64,000 bases of DNA, from assembly GCF_964355755.1 (NCBI RefSeq), contig NC_092680.1, positions 16,407,001-16,471,000 on the forward strand, in the 5' to 3' direction. The notes under the pieces were generated by a model. The model did not search any database. It was not told the DNA's origin and was given only the letters and a program-made list of their open reading frames with translations. A program made the translations under genes and the position numbers. Below, piece by piece: positions 50,291 to 60,265 of this stretch (position 1 is the first letter of the stretch; the number at the start of each line of letters is the position of its first letter). The stretch is from Antedon mediterranea. Its lineage: Eukaryota > Echinodermata > Crinoidea > Comatulida > Antedonidae.

Positions 50291-53200
50291 AAAAAAACCA
50301 GAACATTTGTTTCTAAAAGTTTATCTACACAATTGTGTAAGAATTGGGACGTAACCTATATGTAAGCACTACATTCAATGGCGGATATATAGAGGCACGC
50401 CGCACACTGTTTCTTTTCTTTAGTAGTTGTGTCATATTACTCTTTTGATATTAAATTTGATTTTATATTAGTAAACACCAAGTTTCACTATAAATTTTTT
50501 ATTATATGTTATATATATATGGTTATTTGTTTATTTTTAAATTCATCTTCTCTTATACATTGATACTAGGCTGGTCTTTCATCGTTAAGAGCACACTCTG
50601 CCTTTGAAGTCGTCTCATCTGGCGTTACAAATGAAGGAACTTTACTGCTTGTAAGAAGATGCTCGGCTTATTCCTGTGAAGGTCATTGTACATGTGCACC
50701 TCAAAACCAAGTCTGTCTTCCTCCTGCAAATACACACTGCCAAGATATTACTGATGGTATGTTAAATCATGCAATATTATAACTGACTGATAATGGGTAG
50801 ACTAAGTTTAGCTACAGTAAATCCATTCATTTTCAAGAATTGCTACAAATATTTTGAAATTGCTATACAATCTCATTGGAATCAGTAACTGCCTTTGATA
50901 TATGACTAAGTTTCAATGGCATTATTGAAACAACATTTAAATAATTAATAATTGATAAAATAATTGACGTATTGGGTGGCTCCATAATATAGAGACCAGA
51001 TATTGGGTTTTCACTTCTCTCAACCTATTTGCAAGGAACAACATAGTTAACCATCGCTATTAGGAATCGGTAAATTGAATTCCACATTTTCAGTAGGCAA
51101 AGCCAACTATCTGAATTCCTAAATAAAAAAAAACTGCCCTAATATCAGGTACCAAGGTTCGATCATTTGAAAAGGCTATAACTATAACAACTATAAATAA
51201 CATTATTTAATTGATATCTTACAGACCCAGGTACAGAGAACATCATTGTAAATGATATTATTGATCTAAACCTTCTCACAAAAGACGATCAGAAATCCGA
51301 TGTTAACTTTACATTTAGTCGATGTATGCTGGCGGCAACTTGGTCAGTTAATGGATCGTCCGCTCGTCAAGTTGAAAGGTAAACATTCATATTTTAAAAA
51401 GCTTTAGACATATCTCATAAAATGTATATTGTCTGTTTTGTAAAATATTGTATTATATGAAATATTTAAAATAGTCGTAATATAATTTAGGTACGAGTGG
51501 AGTGCAGGAGACTTCTCATCGACATCAAAGCAACCGAAAGGAATCTTCAATGCTGCCGTAGATCAAGTATGGTTTGACGTTGGCCAAGAAACATCTGCGG
51601 TTCTTATGCTTGACAAAGGTACACACATGATTTACACATTGGGAAGTTATTATTAGTTGTCTTTTACAGGTGTACACTATCATTGTTGTTTAATAAAATG
51701 TTCCAAACAAAGTTATATAAACTTTTCAGATAAACTACTGATGCCAAACCTTGTGTACTATTTCTTCATACGAGCTTGGTTTTCCCCCAACTCTTACGCA
51801 ATGTATCGGTCGAACGGACTTGTAGTAGATGTCCGTCCTCCAGATGTGACATCAAGAACAGGAATTGCTGTAAGTTATAGTTAAGTTGAATTATTCCTAT
51901 TCTGTGTATCTTTGTTTGTTAAAAAAACAGCAACATATTTAATAATAATAAAATATATCTATATCTAAAATAAACCACTTCCAGTAATAATCTTTGTCTA
52001 TTAATGTTTATTATTAATGCTTTAGGTAAAAGAACACATCAACGATAATGAGACAGTCGACACTGACTTTCTAACTGAAACTGATCACGTGAGTGTTTCT
52101 TGGCGTTATGTATTTCGTGATGAATCAGGAGGCATCAGTCACTATGAAGTTTCACTTAGTACATTTCCAGGCGGTAAGTTATAAGAAAAACAATTTTTGT
52201 ATCATGAAGAAAATATTATAGTAAAGCCATTACCTTTTTAAATGTTTTGGTATTATGCAAATATAAAAACGGAACATAAATATATATATACATCAGATAA
52301 CAAAGTTTGTAATTAGAATAACATTGATAGTATGCTTCTCTAAGGTTAATACCAAAAGCATCATTGGTTTTGAGATCTCGTCAGAAGTTTCAGCCTCTAA
52401 CGTGTCTTTATTCGTAGGTGATGATGTAAAAACATTTCTGGAATTACCGGGAAATATTGAACAATATACCTTTGAATACTTGGCACTGAAGAATGGACAA
52501 CGGTACTATACGAATGTCAGAGCTTATAACCACGCTGGTCTCCACACTTTAGTTGTATCTGACGGATTTAGTGTTGATCTACAGCCTCCAATTGCAGGAA
52601 TAGTTCTCGATGGAAATGGTAAGTATGTCATATTTGGTATTTTTCAACCTTTTTCCAAGTTTAATTAAATGACAGAGGTAATAAATAAGGTATTATTTTG
52701 CTAGATCTTTACGATGTCGAATATCAGGCATCAGCGATGGTTATCAAGACTTCTTGGCATGGATTTATTGACCTTGAGTCGTTTATAAGTCATTTTGAAT
52801 ATTGTCTTGGCGAAACAGCAAATCCAAACGAGTGCAACATCAATAAGTGGCAGAAAGTTAAGATCGGTAACTCGGTTACCGTATATCTGTCAAGAAATCT
52901 CACAACTGGTAGGATCATTATGTTGTTATGTTATAGGTTAAAGCTTTAAATGTACTCAAAGTATATGTATACTAAAATGTAGCACTGTAGAATTATAACG
53001 TATCTAATCAAATATTTAATTAATTTATATACATTTACTGATTGTTTATTGTTACAAAAGGTCAAAGGTATTTTGCAAAAGTTAGAAGTTACGATGCGGC
53101 TGGTCATGTTTCACCAATCGCCGTATCCGATGGATTTATTGTTGATACAACACCACCAGTTCCAATGGAAAGGGTGTTTTACGGTAACAATATCTTAACA

Positions 53201-56200
53201 AATCCTTCATTTGAAGAAAGTTTGTATAATATACCTTGGAGTGGACACGTTGAAGACATCCCTACCTGGATAGAATCTGATGATCCAGCAGGATGGTACT
53301 TAATGAACAACTCTAGAGTAGTTGTGTATACGTCGGAAAACAAAGCTCAAGATGGTAAAAAATTTGTGTTATTGCAAGGTGGACTAACTCAATCCATCAA
53401 TACACAATCAAGTTGTCACTACATGTTGACTCTTTACACACATTTTGTGACGTCATCATCAGTGCCGTTAGTAAAGCAAGAGGCTGCAGTTGAAGCACCT
53501 GGTGTGCATCATATATTCAAGTTATACAATGGTAATGACATGAATGGAAGTGATGATGTTTGGCAGAGACACGTATATTTCTTTACAGCCAATTCAATAG
53601 AAAGTGAAATTACCATATACACAGTCGGCACAAATGGACTGATGCTGTTAGACAATGTAACTGTAAGTAGTCACTTTTATCTTTTTTAATATACTTAGCT
53701 TCTACATATTATTTATAATGTAAATAATTCAGTTAGTTTTATCTAAGGAAATACGTTTTGATAACTGTTGCTGCCTGTAATCAAATTCCTGTTTTCAAAT
53801 TAATATTGTAATTGTTTACCATTTGGTTACGGGAAAAAGAAAATCAAGAAAACTCAAACACGTCTGTTGATAAATAAAATCTTCACTATTTCTTAGCTGT
53901 AATATTTAATAAAAATTAAAAGGCACACTAATGCCTTTTTCTTCAAAAGTGTGCATGTGTAGGACTACAGCAGTATAAAATACGTAAGCTGCTGCTTGTA
54001 GGCTTATTAGTATTTTATATTTTTTTTAAATACAATGATATTACATATTGTATTTGTAATTGCTTTTCATAGGACTAATAAATACGGTACAATTAAAAAC
54101 AAAATACACTATTATTGATTTGTATCTAGGTTGCAACATATTCCTACCATGACAACAATGAAGATACAGCAGATGTGATTGGAGATGGAGCTATTCAGTT
54201 TAAAACTCAGTTCATGCATGATTGGTCATCAGTACATGCAATATGGCACTTCATTGATCCAGAAAGCCCAATTGTGGATTACAAATGGGCAATCGGTAAC
54301 CAAATTAGATGGCTTCTATATACTACTTTAACAGCCATGTTTTAGGATAGCTTACCAGGCCTGGAAGATTAATAATTAGGCCTACAAAACTACTCGTTTA
54401 AAAACTTTAATAAATAAGAAAATAAAGGCAATTATGAATTATTTCTAGGTACTGTCCAAGGAGGAACACAAATCCAAGGATTCAAATCTACTAGCACCAA
54501 AAAAGAAGGAATCAATAGTGACGTAGTTCTACAAAATGGCGTCCAAGTATACGTTACAGTGATTGCAACCAATGCAGCTGGTCTATCCACTCGAGTTATA
54601 AGTACACCATTAACTATAGATATGACAGAACCAGTTGTTGAATTCATTTGTGATGGTTTAGACACTTTTGATATTGACTATCAGACTGATCACAATGTAA
54701 TAGTCACGTGGTCTGCATTTGATGCGCAAAGTGGAATATACTTGTGTGAATGGGCAATAGGTTTGTAACACAACAATCTATTGTTTTAAAAACAAACCAT
54801 CAGATGTAATAACTATGTCTGGAACTTTTTATGACAGGGTTTTTACATTTTCCAGTTTAAAGAGAACACCTGTTCATTTCCCAGAAATGAATGATAAGTG
54901 AGGTGAGATCATTTCAAAGGAGTATTGAACTAAAATACCATTTTAATAAAAAGTTATTATTCTTTATATAGGTTATCATCCATTAACGGACGAAATTCAG
55001 AAGTTTACGAAAGTAGATTGTGACAAAGAATTTGGATTAACTGTATTGAATGAAACGAAATATGAAAATGTACCACTGTTTTCTACGATTAAGTTTCACA
55101 ACAACGCCGGGATGAGCTCCAGAAAAAGTTCCGATGGAGTTGTTATAGTAACTTGTCCACCAACTGTCGAATATGCTAATGTTCGGGTACTGACGTCATC
55201 GTCATCTCCGTACATACAACGTGGGTATTATCAGTCTGATACAACTCACTTAGTTCTTACGTGGGATGGATTCTATGATCCTGTTAAAATCATTCGTTAT
55301 GACGTAAGTTTCTGAACTACAGTATGCTTCTTGTGATAATGTGTTTCTATACTCAACATATATGCTAATATTTCTCATTTTCATTTTCATTTGTTTATTC
55401 GACAAAAAAATAGATACAGAACAGAACAGAAACAAAGCACAATGGTCAGGGGCAACTAAAGCAAAACAATTACTATAACTCAAAGAGTCAGTTGCCCCTT
55501 AAAAAAACATCGAAATACAAAAAATATTGCACCAAGTAAAACATTTGTACAAGCAACAAAACATTGAAAGATCATCTTGCGTTTATGCAACAATGTTGTG
55601 CTCTTTCATTTCATTTCATTTCATTTATTTTTTCTCATAAAAATACAATATAAAAAAAACATGGACATGAACAAGAAAACATCACACAAAACCAGGCAGA
55701 GACAGGATTCCTAAAAAGCGAACTTAATCACTATCTAGTAGGTCTCCTATTGTACTGATTGTATAAAAAACATTTAGAATAAAATTTGTATTAAACAAAG
55801 CAATACAACTCATCATTGGTAAAGTTTAGATATTGTAAATTGATAATAACGTAATCAGACAATAATAATATTCAGACACTCAATGTAGGCCTACTGCTTT
55901 TTTAATTGGTCTACTCCTAAGTTGTATGGTGGTGCAGGTATCTCTTTCTATATACTGTAGAGATAAACTTTAGCTTTGAACGACGATCCCAGTTATAGGC
56001 CTATATTGAACCGAATAAATGATGTCACAAAGACCTTTATATTGCCAATTCGTCTGGGGTTGCAGTGTAATGGTACGGTGTTGGATTAAACACAAATCTA
56101 CGGTACTTAGGGATTCGCGTTTCCATATCTGTAGGCCTATTGGAAAATACTAAAAAATAATCTTTGTTCCAATGGTATTATCTCTATAGTGCTGCATTGG

Positions 56201-57027
56201 AACTAACATTACAACATGCACTGGGCAGTGGATCACCTGCGGAACGTCCGAAGATACACAGGCAACTATCGATGATCTATCTTTACTGCCCCACATGAAG
56301 TATGTTGTGTTTGTTCGTGCTGTGAATCAAGTCAACATGACTAGTGATAGTGTTGCTGCAGAAGTTTCTATAGAGACATTGCCGCCAGTGATTATCAGTA
56401 AGTTATACACACACACACAACATAATGAATTCAAATTTACAGGTCATTCACCTGTGGGTCACTCTTTAAACATTTAATTTCGATATTGCGACAATTTAGT
56501 TGATGTGTTTTAGGCCGTATAGTCTACGCACAGACAAATAATTTGACCAGCAGGCTAAACTTGCGTTACCTAGCTCTGTCATGGTGTTTCAAGCATTATA
56601 CATACAATGATTTATCTGCAAAGTGAACCATTGGAAGTCACATATAAAAATCATTGAAATAAGAAAATAGTATGGTAGGCCAAAATATCCCTCTATCACA
56701 TAGGCCTAAAACATCAATACTTTCATATATTGTTAATAAACACGTGTATTTTTATCTTCAGATAATGTTATACTGACATGGCCAAATACGGGAAATGTAA
56801 AGATAGACTGGGATGAAACATTCCAAGCTAATTCATCGTTAATCTATGAAGTGTCTGTTGGAACAAAAAATGGCGCTTCTGATGTTGTGCAATGGCTTGA
56901 AACATCAGAAAAAACTATGTTACTGAGTAACGTAGGCGTTAATGTTGACTACTTCCTAACGCTAACAGCAATTAACTGCGCAGGCCTGCACTCTACAGTT
57001 AACACTACATTCTATCAGATACCATAA
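26701..57027 (+). CDS. Giant secreted C-type lectin / EGF / FN3-like repeat / CBM-like protein, 52 coding exons, about 3410 aa
   Basis: The model is a single chain of 52 GT-AG exons (one GC-AG). Its lengths sum to 10233 bases, which is 3410 codons plus stop, with phase matched at every junction. Order: signal peptide (1-20), C-type lectin domain (21-153), cysteine-rich and EGF modules (154-271), a joining region (272-471), FN3-like modules (472 to about 2395), a cysteine-rich exon (2396-2457), more FN3-like modules, a carbohydrate-binding-module-like domain (about 2826-2983), and terminal FN3-like modules to 3410. There is no transmembrane helix or GPI-type tail, so the protein is probably secreted. 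Most modules share the signature W-x-x-F-x-D-x-x-SGI-x-x-Y-x-W-x-x-G followed by G-x-x-Y-x-x-V-x-A-x-N-x-A-G-L and SDG-x-x-x-D-x-x-P-P. I do not recognise a named orthologue. A role in adhesion, matrix or mucosal recognition is inference. Exon coordinates are given in the part entries. Confidence 0.88.
27418..27485. repeat. Perfect 33-bp-arm palindrome in intron 1 of giant gene
   Basis: TGTTTTATGGTTAGTGGCTA, continuing to 27450, is matched base for base by its reverse complement at 27453-27485, with a TT spacer. No mismatch is seen. Confidence 0.95.
29605..29700 (+). pseudogene. LINE reverse-transcriptase fragment in intron 3 of giant gene
   Basis: One frame reads FIGLTMNKNMTWKSHIDKIR, matching the 'LG...D..LTWK.HI..I' block found at the end of many non-LTR reverse transcriptases. 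It is about 30 codons long with no flanking continuation. It was recognised by pattern only. Confidence 0.5.
30220..30602 (+). repeat. Possible LINE 3' end with AGTA tail in intron 4
   Basis: A GC-richer segment ending GACGGCGAAATGTCCCCAAT and then AAGTAACAAGTAAGTAAGTA. The terminal short tandem repeat is what L2/CR1-type 3' ends look like. The open frame here simply runs on from exon 4 and has no supported coding meaning past 30214. Confidence 0.35.
30957..32171 (+). CDS. Part of giant gene: cysteine-rich and EGF-like modules (exons 5-7)
   Basis: Exons: 30957-31067, 31776-31907, 32061-32171, all starting with the last two bases of a split codon, so each is a symmetrical phase 1-1 module. 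Exons 5 and 6 carry spaced cysteines (CNVENC, SCACSTC; CTAIPNCDLRSC, QCMTC) that I cannot name. Exon 7 is EGF-like: CYPGTCSDGSDSCACTTGF, then GTDC, with the typical C-x-C and G-F-x-G-x-x-C end. Confidence 0.85.
32697..34030 (+). CDS. Part of giant gene: joining region (exons 8-10)
   Basis: Exons: 32697-32948, 33400-33538, 33823-34030. About 200 residues with paired cysteines (LELQCVDSGHIYYVRRQ; RIPCSDTAHQ; LYHCVGVE; HCAVTSSCSLQLLDCG). I do not recognise the fold. It looks like a beta-rich stalk before the first FN3-like module. Exon 10 ends in phase 0 just before the first D-x-x-SGI module. Confidence 0.8.
34181..44530 (+). CDS. Part of giant gene: FN3-like modules, first half (exons 11-28)
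   Basis: Exons: 34181-34361, 36627-36902, 37316-37664, 37779-37899, 38040-38225, 38413-38613, 39050-39327, 39580-39724, 40303-40518, 40738-40891, 41259-41539, 41703-41903, 42171-42306, 42397-42525, 42772-43169, 43534-43699, 43955-44173, 44319-44530. Module marks include WSGWTDPDSGIERFQYEI (exon 11), SFDAHSGLKIIQWEV (14), WSGFFDKESGIKYYKYGI (16), YFVSIKATNVAGLSTIG (21), YYTVVIATSSAG (23) and SSCSDGVVIDLTPPTPGD (28). Exon 12 has GLYSVVLEVFDLAGN. Exon 15 has a small cysteine cluster (CLPPDCICIPKGDC). Modules here are more degenerate than in the second half. Exon 11 appears to end in a GC donor. Numerous N-x-S/T sites suggest glycosylation. Confidence 0.85.
34495..36330. mobile_element. Foldback element built of CCTAGGACAACTACC minisatellites in intron 11
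   Basis: A tandem array of a roughly 16-17-bp unit (CTAGGACAACTACCCCC) fills about 34505-34760 and recurs briefly at about 35484-35525. Its inverse (GGGGGTAGTTGTCCTAG) fills about 36165-36320. Between them, arms of about 85 bp at 35527-35618 and 35815-35893 are inverted copies sharing CTGAACTTCAAAACATAGG. The whole is a non-coding foldback structure, most of the 2.3-kb intron. Confidence 0.7.
39830..40100. repeat. GC-richer repeat-like segment in intron 18
   Basis: This stretch stands out in base composition from its AT-rich intron (for example GGTTACCCCGGTGTACTGG and ACGGGCGCCGTTTAGTGG). It looks like an inserted short element, but no termini, tRNA boxes or coding capacity were found. Confidence 0.3.
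44691..52908 (+). CDS. Part of giant gene: FN3-like modules, second half, and cysteine-rich exon (exons 29-46)
   Basis: Exons: 44691-44796, 45044-45160, 45674-45809, 46127-46307, 46527-46794, 47093-47279, 47500-47821, 48194-48313, 48662-48790, 49067-49285, 49604-49741, 50570-50756, 51225-51378, 51491-51618, 51730-51869, 52026-52173, 52418-52618, 52705-52908. The clearest modules are here: VFNDPESGISSYEWSIG (32), AYNGAGLSSMTCSGAVTVD (33), WGFNDPHSGLSHFEWWAG (35), WLGFVDSHSGVSYYRFTVG (38) and WHGFIDLESFISHFEYCLG (46). Exon 40 (residues 2396-2457) inserts CSAYSCEGHCTCAPQNQVC. Intron 39 carries SINE copies and a (TA)n tract. Confidence 0.87.
48331..48360. repeat. (ATT)n microsatellite
   Basis: About ten uninterrupted ATT units in intron 36, shortly after the exon ending at 48313. 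Confidence 0.9.
49825..49963 (-). repeat. tRNA-derived SINE copy 2 with intact tRNA-like head
   Basis: On the minus strand, 49963 down to 49893 (71 nt) folds as a full cloverleaf. It has acceptor GCCCCAA/TTGGGGC, D-arm GTC...GAC, anticodon arm CTGC-ATATCAA-GCAG (anticodon AUC), and T-arm CCGAG-TTCGAGC-CTCGG. The same body as copy 1 follows. The dispersed body marks it as a SINE rather than a cellular tRNA gene. Confidence 0.75.
50142..50290 (-). repeat. SINE body fragment (copy 3) and (TA)n tract
   Basis: It repeats AACATTAATTCTAAACCGCC and the TTTAATTAATTAATTTGAAA block of copy 1 without a tRNA head, then a (TA)n run at about 50233-50286. It lies about 180 bp from copy 2 in the same orientation. 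Confidence 0.8.
53061..53662 (+). CDS. Part of giant gene: carbohydrate-binding-module-like domain (exon 47)
   Basis: At 602 bp this is by far the largest exon. After the end of an FN3-like module (SPIAVSDGFIVDTTPPVPME), residues about 2826-2983 read NNILTNPSFEESLYNIPWSG, W-x-x-x-DDPAGWYL, KFVLLQGGLTQSINTQSSCH and later LMLLDNVT. The 'N-x-SFE ... W ... L-x-G-x-x-x-Q-S ... L-D-N-V' layout is that of a CBM_4_9 / DUF642-like galactose-binding-type jelly roll. A single intronless insert in an otherwise finely split gene suggests a module added later. A ligand cannot be named. Confidence 0.8.
54130..57027 (+). CDS. Part of giant gene: terminal FN3-like modules and stop (exons 48-52)
   Basis: Exons: 54130-54295, 54449-54760, 54972-55303, 56190-56397, 56762-57027. 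Marks: WHFIDPESPIVDYKWAIG (48), ATNAAGLSTRVISTPLTID and WSAFDAQSGIYLCEWAIG (49), NNAGMSSRKSSDGVVIV (50), VVFVRAVNQVNMTSDS (51) and FLTLTAINCAGLHSTVN (52). The chain ends FYQIP followed by TAA at 57025-57027, with no hydrophobic tail. A candidate polyadenylation signal AATAAA is at 57244-57249. Confidence 0.87.
55370..56180. other. Intron 50, repeat-like content
   Basis: It contains (TTCAT)n at about 55603-55627, a short inverted pair (GGGGCAACTAAAG and AGTTGCCCCT near 55449-55499), and three TAGGCCTA palindromes. No coding exon was recognised between 55304 and 56189. Confidence 0.4.
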
Positions 57028-58419
57028 ACATAATATTATAACTATGCCATCTTTTGTTTATGAAATGAGAAACATAAAGTATGTTAATACAGTTTTTAAT
57101 CTTACAAATAATAATAATTATAATGAATCAAATGTATAATGATATTTCGGAATCCCATGACCAGCCTCAAGCTTCCCAATTATTGTAGATTTAAAATTAA
57201 ATCATTATAACATGTGTTACAACTATTTTAAGTTATGATTCTAAATAAAATAAGTATAAGTGAAATTATACATACAATATTAATCATTTCAAACAAAAGA
57301 CTTCTGAAGATTGAATGTGAAATAATATTTCAAATATTTTATTAATTTATTATTAAGAATTTTTGTTCTACAAAATTAAATGTTAAAATTAAGATCAGTA
57401 AAGATATTGATATTTTATGTATTGCCAATAATCAAGTATGAGAAAAAAGAAAATTAAGAAGAGAAGTTATCCAGTCTATTTAACAAAATGTTAATATAAC
57501 CCAGAATATCAGGCATGGAATCGGTACTAAATAAATTTGGTTTAATAATATTAGAAACTATGAGATTGTAGTTGGATGGAATTATATGATTGGTTAATTT
57601 CGTATCACGCGCATACGTGATTTTATACAAATAATGAATGTTTATAAGTTGTGATGGTGAGATTATTTCGAGAGTTGAACGATGGACTACTACATTTGAA
57701 TGAGGCGAAGCTGAGAATTGAATAGAGCAGTCAATCTTTTAATACAATATTTATCCATTCAAAGAATACAAAACTTTCATTATTTGTTTTTATAAACTTT
57801 TATTTAATTTATACACCAGTTCAATCTTGAAATCTGGCCATAAGCAGAACTCCAATTTTGGACGCGAAGTAGAACATTATGTTGAAAGGTTGCAGTCAAC
57901 TACCTCGCATGACAAACATTCTCAAAATATTTTCAAAAAATTGAACGTGCATTAGCACCAACCAGCAATATTATCACCATTAAATAGCACGAATATATCA
58001 AGTGTGTTGTAATAGTTTATAAAACGAAAGTCTCGTAACTTAAAGTCTCATTCAACTTATACGTTCATTTTTTGTACAGTAGGCCTAGATTATTACTATA
58101 TGACATTTCAACGATTAATCATTACGGTAGGCGTACAATAGAAAAAAAATATGAATATACTTTAAAATACGTACCTTGATACGATTCAACCAGAACAAAA
58201 CCAATTTCTATAATGAGAAAGGAGGATCATGTACAGCGCACATAATCATTATAATATATTGATTTGTTGTCATGAATATCATTGTTCAGTGCTCCGATAT
58301 ACGCACGATGCAACCAGAACAAAACAAATTTGTATAATCGGGGAAGAGTGAAATTATATCCAATATCCAATATAGCAAGTATACTCGGCCCGGGCTCAGG
58401 CTGGGTTTCAATTGATAGT

Positions 58420-58900
58420 TTAAAACTATTACGATCATTTTGATACCTCATTGACGTGTTAATATCTCCCATAATTTAAAACTATCCCAGACCAAATTCG
58501 AGTTATGTTGATATCCTTCTATTGAAATTACAAACCATAGTTTAAATTACAAATTACGGTTATGTTGATATTCAGTTACTCCGAACCCACAACCTGTTTC
58601 AAATGTAGTTTAAAACATTTCCAATACAATTCTGGGATGTTAATATCCTATTACTTTCAATCCACATCCCCTGATTTGCAGTTTTCAAATGAGTTTAAAA
58701 TACAAGATTACCAGTAAAATTTCGGTCATGTTGATCCTCTATTGGCTTAACCCGATGCACTTCCCGAGTGTGAAAATTCGTAGTACAATTCTGGTTAATT
58801 TTCTAGTCTACACAGTACCTCTAGCCCAAACCCCCGGACTCGGAGGAATCTCTAAAATTTAGTTTATTATAAACCTTCCCAGTACAATGTCATCATTTTA
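58420..58900. repeat. Degenerate tandem repeat, period roughly 85-90 bp
   Basis: Recurrent blocks of the type AGTTTAAAACT..CC.ATACAAATT..GG.TATGTTGATATCCT.TT start near 58420, 58530, 58615, 58690 and 58780. They are strongly diverged and no function is visible. Confidence 0.45.
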
Positions 58901-59959
58901 ATGTAGGCCTTGGTAACGTGCAAAAACCAAAATGTTTACGAAGATGACCTAACCACCACGTTTCGAAAATTCAAGGTATGTTGAATTATTATGTGCTGTA
59001 AGTGTGTTTAAAAAACATTTTACACCACTATAAACCTAACAGTGATATCTCGTAGTGCATGCTCCTGAACTTTCACCATTAACTTAATGGAAGTTCCAGT
59101 TTTCCATATTACCTTAAAGAAATGTAAGGTATTTGTATCCTTTCTAAAATGTTACTACATACCATTTCATTCTCATCATGAATAAAGTAAAAACAAATCA
59201 AAATCCTAGGGCGCCTCTCAGGTCAACAAACTATTACGGACAAGAATGATTTATTTTAGTCTTTAGTTTCAATAGAAAATACTGAAAGTAATCATCACAG
59301 ACAGACCAAATTAATCATTATTTTGATAAAGAAATATTTTTTAAGATACAGACAAAAAAAATCAAATGTGGTGGTGTATCCATTCGTATCAGATATGATT
59401 GACTGCACCCTGTTTGGAATGATACGGAAACTTTGTTTTTGCTCTTTAGAAGGAAAGAAATTATTGCTCTTTGTTTATACAGAGAGCTAGAATTCAACTA
59501 AATTTCTATTATTTCGGAAAAATGTCATCCATCAACAAACGTACAAACAGAAAACGAAAATTTGCAAACTCTAAACTTAAATATATAGGCCATAGGATAC
59601 TTCTCCATCTACAAAACATTTTTGAGTTATGAAGCATATGTTTGCGCGCAAACACAAGTAGTATTACTACTATTACTACTATTCAACATACGTTACATGA
59701 AACCATAGATAGATTTTCGCATATACTCATTAAAGGAAGAGACACCATGTTCAATAAACATCATACTGGCACTAAACTGCTTCTAGAGACATTCAGTATA
59801 CAGCGCATAGCATTATTGTAATTCTAGTCGGACAAATTGTTAAAGCTACAATCACTGAAATCAAACGCCCAGATGGACGGTTGCATCATCAAATATAGAA
59901 TGCTATGAAATTCTAATCTCGTAAAATCCATAATGATACTTTAAAAAAATGTATATTGA

Positions 59960-60265
59960 AATACTAGTGATGACCTCTCCCATGAGAATTATAATTCTAA
60001 TGTTATAAATGAACTAATTCATTCAAATTCATCGTCAGGGCCTGATGGGATACATCCACATGTAGGCCTACTAACAGACTATAGCCAAACCCCTCATCTT
60101 AAAAAAAACTTTAAATAGGCCTACCGGTGAAATCCCTCGCAATCATGGAAAGAAACAACTGTCATATCGATACACAAACGTGGGACACGGACCATTTTTT
60201 CAAAATATAGACAAATTTCAATTAAATCGGTTGTCTGCAAACTTTTTAAAAACATAATCTGGTGA
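59960..60265 (+). pseudogene. Non-LTR (LINE) reverse-transcriptase fragment
   Basis: One frame reads NVINELIHSNSSSGPDGIHP, the fingers-domain 'K..GPDGI' block. After a short decayed stretch another frame reads QSWKETTVISIHKRGTRTIF, then SKYRQISIKSVVCKLFKNII, equivalent to the 'W....V.PI.KKG......YRPISL.S...K..E' block of CR1/Jockey-like reverse transcriptases. Frame changes and a stop (TGA at about 60262) show it is dead. Confidence 0.8.
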
